Shown: positions 34,725 through 44,987, counted from the first letter of the stretch. The stretch is 64,000 bases of DNA from a bacterium (GCA_016716565.1 JADJWC010000002.1:1-64000), one strand, 5' to 3'. Numbers and translations: made by a program. Notes: generated from the letters alone by a model not told the origin.

Positions 34725-36388
34725 AACCAATCGGCACACAAATAAAAGAAGACGAAGCTTACTTAAAAAGAGCTGATTATCAGAAAGAACTTCTGAGGAA
34801 GCTTAACGCTGAGAAAGAAAAAATTAAGCTCGGCGGCGGGTTAAAAGCGATCGAAAAGCAAAAAGAAAAGGGTAAGCTGCCAGCAAGGGAAAGAATTAAT
34901 CTTTTAATCGATGACCCAAAAGAATTTTACGAGTTAAGCGCTTTTGCTGCTTACGATATGTACAAAGAGTATGGTGGTGCGCCTTGTTCAGGAACTATCT
35001 ATGGCATCGGGGAAATAAGCGGGAGACAATGTGTTATTGTCGCAAATGATGCTACCGTAAAAGCTGGTGCGTGGTTTCCTATTACTGCAAAGAAAAATCT
35101 TCGTGCACAGGAAATTGCGATGGAAAATCATCTGCCAATAATTTATTTGGTTGATAGTGCCGGAGTCTTTTTGCCACTTCAGGATGAAATATTTCCTGAT
35201 AAAGAACACTTCGGAAGAATATTTCGTAATAATGCCGTAATGTCATCAAAAGGAATTCCACAGATTGCGGCAATTATGGGTCCCTGCGTTGCTGGTGGTG
35301 CTTATCTACCGATAATGAGCGATGAGGCTTTAATTGTTGAAGGAGAAGGCTCTGTATTTTTAGCTGGAGCTCATCTTGTTCGTGCAGCAATCGGCGAAAA
35401 AATTGATAACGAAAGTCTTGGCGGAGCACGTGTCCAATCAAACATTTCAGGTGTTACAGATTATGTGATGAAAAATGATCAGGAATGTATTGCACAAATT
35501 AGAAGTCTCGTTGATAAATTCGGTAGAAGAGAGACAGCAGGGTTTGATCGAATCGAATCTAAACCTCCAAAATTCTCTCCAAAAGAACTCTATGGAATTC
35601 TTCCTGAAGACACAATTAAACAATATGATACGTATGAAGTAATTGCACGAATTGTTGATGAATCATTAATCGATGAATACAAAGCTGGTTACGGAAAAAC
35701 AGTTATCACTGCATATGCACGAATTGATGGCTGGGCTGTTGGTATCGTAGCCAACCAGAGAAGCGTTGTAAAAACAGAATCTGATAAAGGTACCAGCGAG
35801 ATGCAGGTTGGCGGAGTCATTTATTCCGATAGCGCAGACAAAGCAACTCGTTTTATTATGAACTGCAATCAGAAAAAAATACCCCTCGTGTTTTTACAGG
35901 ATGTTACCGGATTTATGGTCGGGAGCCGTGCCGAGCACGGTGGAATAATTAAAGACGGTGCAAAAATGGTAAACGCGGTTGCAAACTCTGTCGTTCCTAA
36001 AATCACAATCATTATGGGCAATAGTTTTGGCGCTGGGAACTATGCAATGTGCGGCAAAGCTTACGATCCAAGATTCATCTACGCTTACCCAAATGCAAAG
36101 ATTGCTGTGATGGGCGGCTCGCAGGCAAACAGCGTTTTACTCGACATAAAATTGAAGCAAGCAGAAAAAGAAGGAAAGCATTTCAGTGATACAGAAAAAC
36201 AAAAATTACTGGATGAAATAACCGCAGCTTACGATGAAAAGAATAATCCGCACTACGCAGCAGCACGGTTATGGATTGACGAAATAATTGATCCTGTAGA
36301 AACAAGGAAATATATCTCAATGGGAATTGAGGCTGCTAACCACAATCCAGAAATTCCGAGGTTTAATCCGGGGGTTATTCAAACATAA
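34721..36388 (+). CDS. Acyl-CoA carboxylase, carboxyltransferase subunit
   Basis: The beta subunit of a biotin-dependent acyl-CoA carboxylase, closest in style to methylcrotonyl-CoA or propionyl-CoA carboxylase. Features include GKLPARERINLLID, GPCVAGGAYLP, LGGARVQSNISGV, FLQDVTGFMVGS and NSFGAGNYAM. Length 555 fits. No biotin carboxylase or biotin carrier gene lies nearby. With the acyl-CoA dehydrogenase and meaB it suggests breakdown of branched amino acids or odd-chain acyl groups; the exact substrate cannot be decided. Confidence 0.88.
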   Translation: MKPIGTQIKEDEAYLKRADYQKELLRKLNAEKEKIKLGGGLKAIEKQKEKGKLPARERINLLIDDPKEFYELSAFAAYDMYKEYGGAPCSGTIYGIGEISGRQCVIVANDATVKAGAWFPITAKKNLRAQEIAMENHLPIIYLVDSAGVFLPLQDEIFPDKEHFGRIFRNNAVMSSKGIPQIAAIMGPCVAGGAYLPIMSDEALIVEGEGSVFLAGAHLVRAAIGEKIDNESLGGARVQSNISGVTDYVMKNDQECIAQIRSLVDKFGRRETAGFDRIESKPPKFSPKELYGILPEDTIKQYDTYEVIARIVDESLIDEYKAGYGKTVITAYARIDGWAVGIVANQRSVVKTESDKGTSEMQVGGVIYSDSADKATRFIMNCNQKKIPLVFLQDVTGFMVGSRAEHGGIIKDGAKMVNAVANSVVPKITIIMGNSFGAGNYAMCGKAYDPRFIYAYPNAKIAVMGGSQANSVLLDIKLKQAEKEGKHFSDTEKQKLLDEITAAYDEKNNPHYAAARLWIDEIIDPVETRKYISMGIEAANHNPEIPRFNPGVIQT

Positions 36389-37048
36389 ATGAGAGTTAAT
36401 CAGTTAACACTTTATATCCTGATTTTAACTTTAATGTCAACGCCATTCTCCTTTCCTCAACAGAGTTCATTGTCAAAAGGTGTCAACTATATCTCTGATT
36501 TTATTGCTTCGGATTATTTCATCGAATTAAAAAAATCTAACTCAGATTTATCACTAGTTGATTCAATGTACTTGCGAGCGGTTAAATTTTATGATTATGA
36601 CTATCAGGAAGCATTGCTCTCCTTAACATTTGCAACAATTCCTTTTAGAAAAGTTCCTCTGGTTATTCCATTAATTAATACAAGAATTTATTACCCATTA
36701 ATCTCGGCAAATGATTCCATATCAACTTTGAAAAATGAAAATCTACCAAGCAGACTATTCTTTGATACGCCAAATGATAAAGGAGGAGATAAAGATAAGC
36801 TAGCTCATTTTTTTGGTAATGCTTTTATCGGTTATGCTGAAAACGTATTGAAATTAGCCGATGTATTTGGTTATTTTGTGGAAGCATTTGAAGAAGATTT
36901 TAAAGCTCAATCCGAAGTCGATTTCAGAGATGTTGATGTCAACTGGTACGGAGTTTTATTCGGTGATATGCTTGAGATAAATAAGAATATTTTACCATCC
37001 CAAATGATGATTAATCGATCACTCAGATATTTAGTTATAACTTTATGA
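36389..37048 (+). CDS. Hypothetical protein with N-terminal signal, 219 aa
   Basis: A signal peptide-like start (LYILILTLMSTPFSFPQ) is followed by an aromatic-rich protein. A segment near residues 130-190 (DKLAHFFGNAFIGYAENVL, then GYFVEAFEEDFK, then DVNWYGVLFGDML) resembles a DUF2279/YfiM-like membrane-associated module, though I am not certain. It follows the carboxylase stop directly and overlaps the regulator start by four bases (ATGA). Confidence 0.6.
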   Translation: MRVNQLTLYILILTLMSTPFSFPQQSSLSKGVNYISDFIASDYFIELKKSNSDLSLVDSMYLRAVKFYDYDYQEALLSLTFATIPFRKVPLVIPLINTRIYYPLISANDSISTLKNENLPSRLFFDTPNDKGGDKDKLAHFFGNAFIGYAENVLKLADVFGYFVEAFEEDFKAQSEVDFRDVDVNWYGVLFGDMLEINKNILPSQMMINRSLRYLVITL

Positions 37049-38400
37049 ATACAATATTTATAATAGACGACGAAAAAGAGATTTGTGCGAGTATAAAAAT
37101 GATCCTCGAATATGAGGGTTATTCTGTTGATTACTCGACTTCTGCTATCAAAGGATTAAGTATCATAGAGGAAAAGCAAATTTCCTGTTTACTTTTAGAT
37201 ATTCAAATGCCGGAAATGAGCGGCTTTGAACTTTTGAAAAGACTAAAATAATTTATTCCATCATTATCAGTGATTATAATTTCAGCACACGGCAGCATTG
37301 AAAACGCAATCAAAGCTACAAGATTAGGTGCTTTCGATTTCATTGAAAAACCGATTGATCGTGATAAGCTTTTAATAAGTGTTCGTAATGCAGTTGAACA
37401 AGTAAAGCTCCTGACTGAAAATATCGAAATTAAAAAAACTATTGAAGGCTCAGGAGAAATACTTGGACAGAGTAAACAAATTAAATCAATACTCGATTTG
37501 ATCGATAAAGTAGCACCATTAGATACAAGAGTTCTGATCACTGGCGAAAATGGAACCGGAAAAGAATTAGTCGCTCGAGCAATTCATAAAAGAAGTCAGA
37601 GAAAAGATAAACCGTTTATCGAAGTTAACTGTGCTGCAATTCCAAATGAATTGATTGAGTCAGAATTGTTCGGACATGAAAAAGGTTCATTTACCGGAGC
37701 AGTATCACAGCGTATTGGAAAATTTGAATTAGCAAATAAAGGGACGATCTTTCTCGATGAAGTTGGTGATATGAGTCCGCAAGCTCAGGCGAAAGTTCTC
37801 AGAGCAATTGAAGACGGGAAAATTGAACGCGTTGGCGGCGGTAAAAAAATTGATGTTGATGTAAGAATTATTTCCGCAACAAATAAAGAGTTAACCGAAG
37901 AAATTGGGAAAGAGAAATTCAGAGAAGATTTATATCATAGATTGAATGTAATCCCTATAAACGTTCCTCCGCTTCGTGAAAGGAAAGATGATATTCCAAT
38001 TTTAGCAGAGGCTTTTGCTAAAGAAATTATAACTCGTCACAAAAAACCACCAGTTAAATTTCTTGCTGATGCGATTAAGCTTCTGCAGGAAATGACCTGG
38101 AGCGGAAACGTTCGTGAGTTAAAAAATATCATCGAAAGAATTATCATTATTATTGATAAAAGAGAAATTTCCAGAGGCGATATTGAATTTTTATTGAAAC
38201 CCGGACAGGCAACAATGGATGACATTATTGATGAATCAAATTCTTTCCAGGAGTTCAAGGAAAAAGCTGAACGTGCTTTTATTCTTAAACAACTAAATGA
38301 AAACGGATGGAATATCAGCAAGACTGCGGAGTTGCTTGATATACAACGCAGTCATCTATATAACAAAATGAAAAAATATGGAATAGAAAAAGGAGAGTAA
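37045..38400 (+). CDS. NtrC-type sigma-54 response regulator with an in-frame stop (TAA at 37249-37251)
   Basis: Receiver residues 1-68 hold D8/D9 and the phosphoacceptor D52 (LLLDIQMP). After one TAA the same frame continues with FIPSLSVIIISAHGSIENA and the typical linker FDFIEKP. The AAA+ domain has GENGTGKE (Walker A), the sigma-54 contact loop GSFTGA, and GTIFLDEVGDM; the C-terminus is a Fis-type helix-turn-helix (NISKTAELLDIQRSHLYNK). A single G to T change from GAA would explain the stop. If it is real, a GTG at 37270 could start a receiver-less activator. Full length 451 is normal for the family. Confidence 0.8.
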
Positions 38401-38401
38401 T

Positions 38402-38746
38402 ATGCCAACTATCTTTTCCAAAATCATTAGTAAAGAAATTCCAGCTGAAATTGTTTACGAAACTGACAATGTCCTGGCGTTTAAAGACATTAAACCGCAG
38501 GCACCTGTTCATATTCTCATCATACCAAAAATTGAAATTCCTAAAGTCAGTGATATTAAAGGAACTGAACACTCAACTTTACTCGGAGAAATGTTCGATG
38601 CTGCAAATAAACTTGCTAAAGATCTGGGAATTGACAAAAATGGTTTTAGGCTAGTTTTTAATTGCGGCAACGATGGTGGCCAGGAAGTTTATCACATACA
38701 TATGCATCTGCTCGGTGGACGGCATATGCAATGGCCTCCGGGTTAA
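38402..38746 (+). CDS. HIT family protein, HinT-like, 114 aa
   Basis: The histidine triad is in VYHIHMHLLGG, preceded by CGNDGGQEV. HinT-like proteins hydrolyse AMP from lysyl- or amine-linked substrates. Length and motifs are those of the HinT/PKCI branch. It begins two bases after the regulator stop. A second, different HIT protein is at 56240-56671. Confidence 0.9.
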   Translation: MPTIFSKIISKEIPAEIVYETDNVLAFKDIKPQAPVHILIIPKIEIPKVSDIKGTEHSTLLGEMFDAANKLAKDLGIDKNGFRLVFNCGNDGGQEVYHIHMHLLGGRHMQWPPG

Positions 38747-38781
38747 AGATCTCCCCCTTTTCCAATAGCAAATACGAATTA

Positions 38782-39975
38782 TTATTTCACTCGGAATGGA
38801 TTTACCATTGTTTGCGATTTTTTATTACTCTCTATACTTCCGAACAAAACTGATTCATATCCGTACTTATCCCGAATTTTTGTAACTGCTCTCAGCATTT
38901 TTTTTCTCTTCACTTCTTCCCATTCAAACAATTCCTGCTGTTCAGAAAATTTAGAGAATTTACTCAACCCAATTCCGATTAATCGTACTGCAACTCTTAT
39001 TGTGAGAGCTTTCATCAGCATATTCCAGGCAGCATCAAAAATGATTTTATCATCATCGCTTGGTTTGATCATTCTTGAACGTGTCAATGTATTAAAATCC
39101 GAGTAACGCAATTTTATGTGAACGTTAGAAGCAAGCCAATCCATATCTCTCAACTCCTGACAGACTTTTCCTGTAAGCTTAAATAATTTTTCTTTGAGAA
39201 ACTGTTTGCTTGTAACATCTGCAAAAGTTCTTTCGTGTGAAATACTTTTTTGCTCATAGTTATCAACAATTAAATACTCATTTCCTTCACCACAGGCTTT
39301 CCTGTAAATATCAATTCCATACTTGCCAAATGCTGCAGCAAAATAATCCTGCGGGAGTTTAGTGATATCACCAATTCTGTAAATTCCTTTTAAGTGAAAA
39401 TCCTGAAGCGTGACTTTTCCAACACCTGGAATTGCTTCTACAGGCATTGGAGCAAGAAATTCTTTCTCCATTCCTGGAAGTATGTAAGTGATTCCATTCG
39501 GCTTCATACAATCGGAGCCGATCTTCGCAATTGTTTTATTGCTGCCAATCCCGATTGAACAAGGAAGTGATAATCTTTCCCAAATTTCTTTTTGAAGAAA
39601 GGAAGAAAATGCGAAGAAGGAACCGTAAATGTTTCTGCATCCGGTAAAGTCCATATAAAATTCATCAATAGATGCCTGCTGAACAATAGGTGCGTACTGC
39701 AGAAGAATATTTTTTACAGCCTTTGAGAAGCGTGAATATTCACCATGACTTCCGTGAATGTAAATTCCGTGAGGACAAAGTTTGTACGCGGTTCTAATCG
39801 GCATAGCTGAGTGAAGTCCGTAAACTCTTGCTTCGTACGAACAGGCTGCAACTACTCCCCTTCCGTACTTCGGATCACCGCCAACAATTACAGGTTTTCC
39901 TCTCAGCGAAGGGTCAAGTATCCTTTCAACCGAAACGAAGAATGCATCGAGATCTAAGTGAAAAATTGTTCGCAT
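38782..39975 (-). CDS. dinB: DNA polymerase IV
   Basis: Y-family translesion polymerase. Active-site acidics are in FHLDLDAFFVSVERI and ASIDEFYMDFTG; GIGSNKTIAKIGSD and the C-terminal little-finger region follow. Length 397 is normal. No beta-clamp motif could be assigned with confidence. LexA is encoded 2 kb upstream on the same strand. The gene is convergent with the HIT gene and has no operator I can see in its short upstream gap. Confidence 0.92.
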   Translation of the reverse strand: MRTIFHLDLDAFFVSVERILDPSLRGKPVIVGGDPKYGRGVVAACSYEARVYGLHSAMPIRTAYKLCPHGIYIHGSHGEYSRFSKAVKNILLQYAPIVQQASIDEFYMDFTGCRNIYGSFFAFSSFLQKEIWERLSLPCSIGIGSNKTIAKIGSDCMKPNGITYILPGMEKEFLAPMPVEAIPGVGKVTLQDFHLKGIYRIGDITKLPQDYFAAAFGKYGIDIYRKACGEGNEYLIVDNYEQKSISHERTFADVTSKQFLKEKLFKLTGKVCQELRDMDWLASNVHIKLRYSDFNTLTRSRMIKPSDDDKIIFDAAWNMLMKALTIRVAVRLIGIGLSKFSKFSEQQELFEWEEVKRKKMLRAVTKIRDKYGYESVLFGSIESNKKSQTMVNPFRVK

Positions 39976-40038
39976 TGTTAGTCACTGGTCAATCGTCATT
40001 TGTCATTTATTCTCATTCATAGCTATTTAATCTATGTT

Positions 40039-40926
40039 TTAGTTAACCAAAATCTCTTCCAACCTCGGATAAGCTTTAACTATCGTTCCCGGCATTTCAA
40101 CTTTATCTCTTTCTTCAAGCAGATGAATAAGCTCAAATGCATTTGCAACTGCATCTCCCTGTGGATGATTGTTCATAATAACGTGGACTTCTTTTACTTG
40201 TGATTGTATTGATTTTATCTTCTGCTCAATTTCAACAAGCTCACCGGGAGAATAAAGATATTTGTATCGTTCACTTCGTTCTTCATAAGTCTGTTCTTTG
40301 CCAAAACTATTGATTGATTTCTTCCACGCATCAACATTCCGTCCGTGAAAACGAATGTATGCTCTTTCATTTGTAATGATTGGCTCAAACGGAATTGCCT
40401 GTCCAATCTGCGGCTGATCTATTGTGCAAAAAGTAAGATCATTTTCTTTAAAAAACTCAAATGACTTTTCATTCTGCCAGGATAAATGTCTTACTTCCAC
40501 AAAGATTTTATAGTTAGGGAAAAGATCTTTCAACTCCTGAATATATTGTGTTGCCGAGTTATTAAATGGGAATGAATACGGAAACTGGATGAGCAATCCC
40601 CCAAGTCTTTCTGCATTTGCAAGAATATCCAGATTGTATCTGACAGCTTTTATACTTTGCTCATCAAATTTTCTTTTGTGTGTAAAATCTTGGTGAAGCT
40701 TGATATGGAAAATAAACTCATCGCTGTCAGCTACTTTTTTAATCCACCCTTCAACTATTTTGGGACTGAGATAAGCATAGTAAGTTGAGTTCACTTCAAC
40801 ACAATTAAAGTAGTGAGAATAGAATTGCAGCCAGTCAAATTTGCTGGTTTGCTGTTTTGGATAAAACGATGGCACCCAGTCTTTATAAGACCAGCCTGCC
40901 GTTCCTATGTAATATTTTGGCATCAC
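40039..40926 (-). CDS. DUF72 family protein
   Basis: The start MPKYYIGTAGWSYKDWVPSF with an early FYPK motif, then FNCVEVNSTYYA, IKLHQDFTHKRK, VEVRHLSW and FVIMNNHPQGDA-like end is typical of DUF72. It is a TIM-barrel family of unknown activity, often found near DNA repair genes. Length 295 fits. It is read before dinB, about 60 bases apart. Confidence 0.88.
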   Translation of the reverse strand: MMPKYYIGTAGWSYKDWVPSFYPKQQTSKFDWLQFYSHYFNCVEVNSTYYAYLSPKIVEGWIKKVADSDEFIFHIKLHQDFTHKRKFDEQSIKAVRYNLDILANAERLGGLLIQFPYSFPFNNSATQYIQELKDLFPNYKIFVEVRHLSWQNEKSFEFFKENDLTFCTIDQPQIGQAIPFEPIITNERAYIRFHGRNVDAWKKSINSFGKEQTYEERSERYKYLYSPGELVEIEQKIKSIQSQVKEVHVIMNNHPQGDAVANAFELIHLLEERDKVEMPGTIVKAYPRLEEILVN

Positions 40927-40980
40927 TAAACATACTTAGTTAACACTTTTGTTAATTATATGTATTTAATAGCTCTTAAA

Positions 40981-41838
40981 TCAATAAATTGAAAATGTTA
41001 CTCCAACAGAAGCACTGAAAACTCGTTTTAGTCCATCAACATTTGTTTCCTGTGACAGAAACGGAATTGCAAAATCTCCTACAAGAGTAAAGTAATCATC
41101 AATTTTATATTTAAGAATTGTCAAGAAATTCAGCTGAGGCTGATCACTTTTATCAACTTCAACAAATGATTCTTCAGCAGAAGTTGTATCCAGAATACTA
41201 GATTTTGCCAATGGTTGAATATATAAAAGCTGCGGTGTGATATTGAACTGTTCAAACGATAAATCATACGAAGTTCTTAATAACAGATCATCACCTTTCT
41301 CAAGTCGAGTAATATTATTATTTCTTCCTCCTGAAAGTTGATAACCAGCACCAAAACTTATTTTGTCAAAAGTATAATTGAGTGCAATTAAAACATCGTT
41401 CGTCCCAAGTCCGCTTTGGTAAACTTGTGGAAGGTTATCTTTGTTATCATCACCAGTTGCTAACTTAATCCCTATTGAACCATTTAATGAAGATTTCCCA
41501 TCAGTCAATAAATTTTGATTCAAGCTTAATATCAAATCTCCTACTCCATTTACTTTACTATCAGGACCGGATTGAAAATTATAAGGCACTAAAAGCTGTA
41601 TTGAACTGCTTCCGAATGCATTGTAGCTTGTGCTCAACTGAAAAGAATTAAACTGAACGTCATCTTCTTTGCCGCTGTAACCATATTTATAGAATCCGGA
41701 AATAGTGAATAGCACTTCGTCTTCCATCGAATGTCCGCCAAGCTGGCAAATTCCAGCATCGGAACATTGGGCAAAGGTTTCCGATAAATAAAAATTAACT
41801 GTTATCAGAAATATTATAGAGATCAACAATGTTTTCAT
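40981..41838 (-). CDS. Outer membrane beta-barrel protein, transporter-like, 285 aa
   Basis: A signal peptide (MKTLLISIIFLITVNFYLSE) is followed by alternating amphipathic strands and a terminal aromatic (FSIY). A short Cys motif follows the signal (CSDAGICQLGGHS). The body resembles small porin-like or hypothetical outer-membrane proteins in Bacteroidota. No ligand can be named. It lies 78 bases downstream of lexA. Confidence 0.65.
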   Translation of the reverse strand: MKTLLISIIFLITVNFYLSETFAQCSDAGICQLGGHSMEDEVLFTISGFYKYGYSGKEDDVQFNSFQLSTSYNAFGSSSIQLLVPYNFQSGPDSKVNGVGDLILSLNQNLLTDGKSSLNGSIGIKLATGDDNKDNLPQVYQSGLGTNDVLIALNYTFDKISFGAGYQLSGGRNNNITRLEKGDDLLLRTSYDLSFEQFNITPQLLYIQPLAKSSILDTTSAEESFVEVDKSDQPQLNFLTILKYKIDDYFTLVGDFAIPFLSQETNVDGLKRVFSASVGVTFSIY

Positions 41839-41915
41839 TTTTAACCTTTGAATTAATTTTTGAATTATAAATTAAAGTTAACCGGATAATTGCAAACTTC
41901 AATCACTAAAAATTT

Positions 41916-42542
41916 TTACCCGGCTTTCTTCTTCTCCATACTCCTATAAACACCGACCACAATCCCAACCAGTTTAAATGAAGAAGATTTCTTTTCAATA
42001 ACTATAGGCTTAAACTCAGGGTTTTCTGAAACAAGTTCTATTTCATTTTTCTTTTTATAGAATCTTTTTACAACTGCTGCATCATCAAGAACAGCTGCTA
42101 CTATCTGTCCGTTTTTAGGTTCGAGGTTCGGATTTACAATTACTATATCACCGTTAAAAATATATGCATCCTTCAAGCTGTCTCCTTTTACACGAAGTAG
42201 AAATGAATCCTTCGGCATCTTTGCTATTGTCGGCAGTTCAATTGTATCAATCGCATCCGGATAAATTGTAAGTGGATTGCCGGCTGCCACTTCTCCAAGT
42301 ACAGGTTTCGGGACAAAGAATTTATCTTCAAGAGTAAGTTCAATACCACGGGAAAGTTTTGGATTTTTTTTGATGAATCCTTTTCTCTCAATCGCTCCAA
42401 TATGCTGCTGTACTGTTGCCCTGTTCCTGTAACCAAATTGATTTGCAACTTCTGCCAAAGTCGGAGGTATACCTTTCCCTTTTATCTGATCAATTAAAAA
42501 ATCTAGAATATCTTTCTGGATTTTGGTTAATTCTTTTTTCAT
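41916..42542 (-). CDS. lexA: LexA repressor
   Basis: SOS repressor. The N-terminal winged helix-turn-helix (IPPTLAEVANQFGYRNRATV) is followed by the cleavage site A87-G88 (VLGEVAAGNPL), the Ser122 nucleophile in VKGDSLKDA and the Lys159 base in AAVVKRF. Length 208 is normal. RecA-stimulated self-cleavage is expected. A candidate operator lies 114 bases upstream of the ATG. Confidence 0.95.
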   Translation of the reverse strand: MKKELTKIQKDILDFLIDQIKGKGIPPTLAEVANQFGYRNRATVQQHIGAIERKGFIKKNPKLSRGIELTLEDKFFVPKPVLGEVAAGNPLTIYPDAIDTIELPTIAKMPKDSFLLRVKGDSLKDAYIFNGDIVIVNPNLEPKNGQIVAAVLDDAAVVKRFYKKKNEIELVSENPEFKPIVIEKKSSSFKLVGIVVGVYRSMEKKKAG

Positions 42543-42655
42543 AGTGTTCCTTATAGAGGAGTAAGAATATGAGAAAGATTAAGATAAAGACAGAGATTCT
42601 TTGAGATTTTATCTTCTTTGTCTTTTTCTTATTCTTAAGCTATTTTATAAAAAAA

Positions 42656-42675
42656 TACCATACATTTGTATGGTA
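42656..42675. promoter_or_regulatory. Candidate LexA operator upstream of lexA
   Basis: TACCATACATTTGTATGGTA is a perfect 9-2-9 inverted repeat, alone in the 210-base gap upstream of lexA. LexA controls its own gene in most bacteria, and the length suits a dimer. I found no second copy upstream of dinB. The identity as an SOS box is inferred; the consensus in this lineage is not known to me. Confidence 0.55.
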
Positions 42676-42752
42676 ATTTAATTTATCAAAGTGAATAAGT
42701 CAATAGGTAAGAATTGAGCGGATTCTATGTCCAGATTGGCAACTAACGCAGT

Positions 42753-44987
42753 CTAATTTACGAAAATCTTATTTAGAGATTCAACCAGCTTATCGCGAAA
42801 TATTGGCTTGGAGATAAAATCAGTGAAGCCTGTTGCAATAAACTTTTCTTTATCACCGGGCAATACATAAGCAGTGACTGCAATGACTGGGATATTCTTG
42901 AATTTAGGGATCTGATGAATAACTTTGAGCGCATCGAGACCGTTGTATTCACCCTGAAGGTTTATGTCCATAATAATAAAATCAAATTCCGTTGAATCAA
43001 GCAAAGGTAAAGCTTCTTCAAAACTTGCAGCAAACTGAATGTTCTTTAAGTCCTTCATCTGAACTTTAAAGAGAATCTGTGAATCTACCTGGTCTTCGAT
43101 GTAAAGGCATCTTAAAGAGGAAAGTCCATTTTTATTCTGCTGAGGGATTGGTTGTTCTTTTACGATTTCACTTTTTTCTTCCATAACAATTTCTTCAGCT
43201 TTTTCTTCTACTGCAACTTCTGCTTTGCTCTCAACCATCTCTTCAATTTTATTCACTTGTTCATTCAATGCGGGAACATTGTCATTTGATACCGCTTTTT
43301 TCTTATTCCCCTTTTTAACATCAGAAATTTCTATTTCTTCAATTATTAATTCTTCACCAAGATTTAATAATTGCGATTCCGATTCTTCTACATTTAATTG
43401 AGGTTCGGTTTCAAACTTCTCCGCTCCCTCAGTTTTACTTTTAGTTTGAGTTTTATTTTCAGAAGATGAAAAAACAAACTTTTCAGGTTCCTTCTGTACC
43501 GGTGCTTCGACTTTTGGAGTAAAGTTGATCGGGAAATTAAATGCAACATCTCTTTTATCTGTGTTCTCATTAACAATGACCAATTTGCCATGCAGCTTTT
43601 CTAAAAGCGTATTAACAATCTGCACAGTCAATTTAGATAAGTTAAAAGACTTTGGATCCTGCTTTTCTAAAAATAAGGACTTCAGAGTATCGACTAACTG
43701 AGGTGTAGATTTTCCAAATCCATCCGAGATTGAAATATTGAATGTATTGTTATCAACAGGATAAGCTGAGAAATACAATTTCTTTTGTGAGGAAATTCGT
43801 CCAATAAGCCGGAAAATAATATTAAAAAGATTCATAAGCTTCTTTTTATCAACTCCGAACCGTAGTGAGGATGAAATCTTCCCATACGCAAACTCGATAT
43901 CTCTTATCCCGGTAATTTCATTCAAATTTTTCTCATAATTTTCAATCACTTCAGTAACAGGAATTTCAGTAATCTCAGCTTCCATTTTGTTGTATTGAAT
44001 ATCCGCGAATTCTATAATTGTGTTCATTAATCCAAGTATCGATGCCCTGTTTTGATTAATTATATCAAGTGCTTCTTTCTGTTCAGGTGAAGGATTATCA
44101 ATACTTTCAACAAGTTCCTGTGTAAATCCCAGTATAACATTCATCGGTGTGAGGATTTCGTGAAAAAGCCCTGACAGGAACGTACTGTCAATATAGTTTT
44201 TATCGGAATCTGGTTTTTCAGTTTTAATCGAATTTTCGCCAACTGGTAATTCAGTATTATCAACTTTGGCTTTGGTGGAATTTGATTTCAATTCAACAGT
44301 AGGTCTGGCAATTAATACAAAAGATTCAACATTGTTATTGATATCGAAAACCGGAGTTGAAACAACTTCACTTTCAAGAAGTCTTCCCTCTGAAGTAATT
44401 AACTCGATTGTGAAATTGACTGTTTCCTTAATATGTGAATGGAACACGGAGTCATTAATGAATACTTTATCTTCTTCACCGCAATTAAGAGTAATATCAG
44501 TATTTAAAATTTCATTTGATGTAACACCAAGTAACTTTAACACCGATTCATTCGCATAAGTGATTATGCCCTGCGGATCAGTTACGAAAATCATATCGCT
44601 TGTATTATCGAAAGCGGCTTTGAAAATTTGTTTTTTCTGTTCATGCTCAGTCAGGTTAGAAACGTCTTGAAGAACATTCAAATAAGAATCAATTCCTTCG
44701 TACTGATACTCGATACGGCTCATCCTCACAGTTAGATAATTCCCATCTTTTTTCCTGTGTTTAAATGGCTTGCTGAATTGACCATCTCTGAAAATTTCAT
44801 GAGAAGCTTCCAGCAAGTGTTGAATATCTTCCGATGTGTATAAATCTGTTAAATCCAGCTGAAGAAATTCTTCTGTCGAATATCCATAAAGCTCAAGTGC
44901 TGCATCATTTGCTGCAAGAAATCGTAGACTTTCTTTATCATATATGTAGATTGGCTGAGGATTATTTTTGATGAACTGTTCTGACAT
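42753..44987 (-). CDS. PAS sensor histidine kinase with C-terminal receiver, 744 aa
   Basis: Two PAS domains (about 1-120 and 130-235, with MIFVTDPQGIITYANESVLK) precede a HisKA helix pair with an intact phospho-His in FHEILTPMNVILGF (about residue 273). The ATPase domain is poorly conserved: the N-box reads LFNIIFRLIG and the usual GxGL box is LSKLTV. An acidic Glu-rich linker of about 120 residues leads to a receiver (about 630-744) with IIMDINLQG holding the phosphoacceptor. It may be a signalling scaffold with weak or no kinase activity. Confidence 0.8.
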   Translation of the reverse strand: MSEQFIKNNPQPIYIYDKESLRFLAANDAALELYGYSTEEFLQLDLTDLYTSEDIQHLLEASHEIFRDGQFSKPFKHRKKDGNYLTVRMSRIEYQYEGIDSYLNVLQDVSNLTEHEQKKQIFKAAFDNTSDMIFVTDPQGIITYANESVLKLLGVTSNEILNTDITLNCGEEDKVFINDSVFHSHIKETVNFTIELITSEGRLLESEVVSTPVFDINNNVESFVLIARPTVELKSNSTKAKVDNTELPVGENSIKTEKPDSDKNYIDSTFLSGLFHEILTPMNVILGFTQELVESIDNPSPEQKEALDIINQNRASILGLMNTIIEFADIQYNKMEAEITEIPVTEVIENYEKNLNEITGIRDIEFAYGKISSSLRFGVDKKKLMNLFNIIFRLIGRISSQKKLYFSAYPVDNNTFNISISDGFGKSTPQLVDTLKSLFLEKQDPKSFNLSKLTVQIVNTLLEKLHGKLVIVNENTDKRDVAFNFPINFTPKVEAPVQKEPEKFVFSSSENKTQTKSKTEGAEKFETEPQLNVEESESQLLNLGEELIIEEIEISDVKKGNKKKAVSNDNVPALNEQVNKIEEMVESKAEVAVEEKAEEIVMEEKSEIVKEQPIPQQNKNGLSSLRCLYIEDQVDSQILFKVQMKDLKNIQFAASFEEALPLLDSTEFDFIIMDINLQGEYNGLDALKVIHQIPKFKNIPVIAVTAYVLPGDKEKFIATGFTDFISKPIFRDKLVESLNKIFVN

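Noticed and set aside
39976..40038. A LexA operator before dinB
   Set aside because: The gap holds only imperfect TCATT-type repeats and nothing like the lexA inverted repeat.
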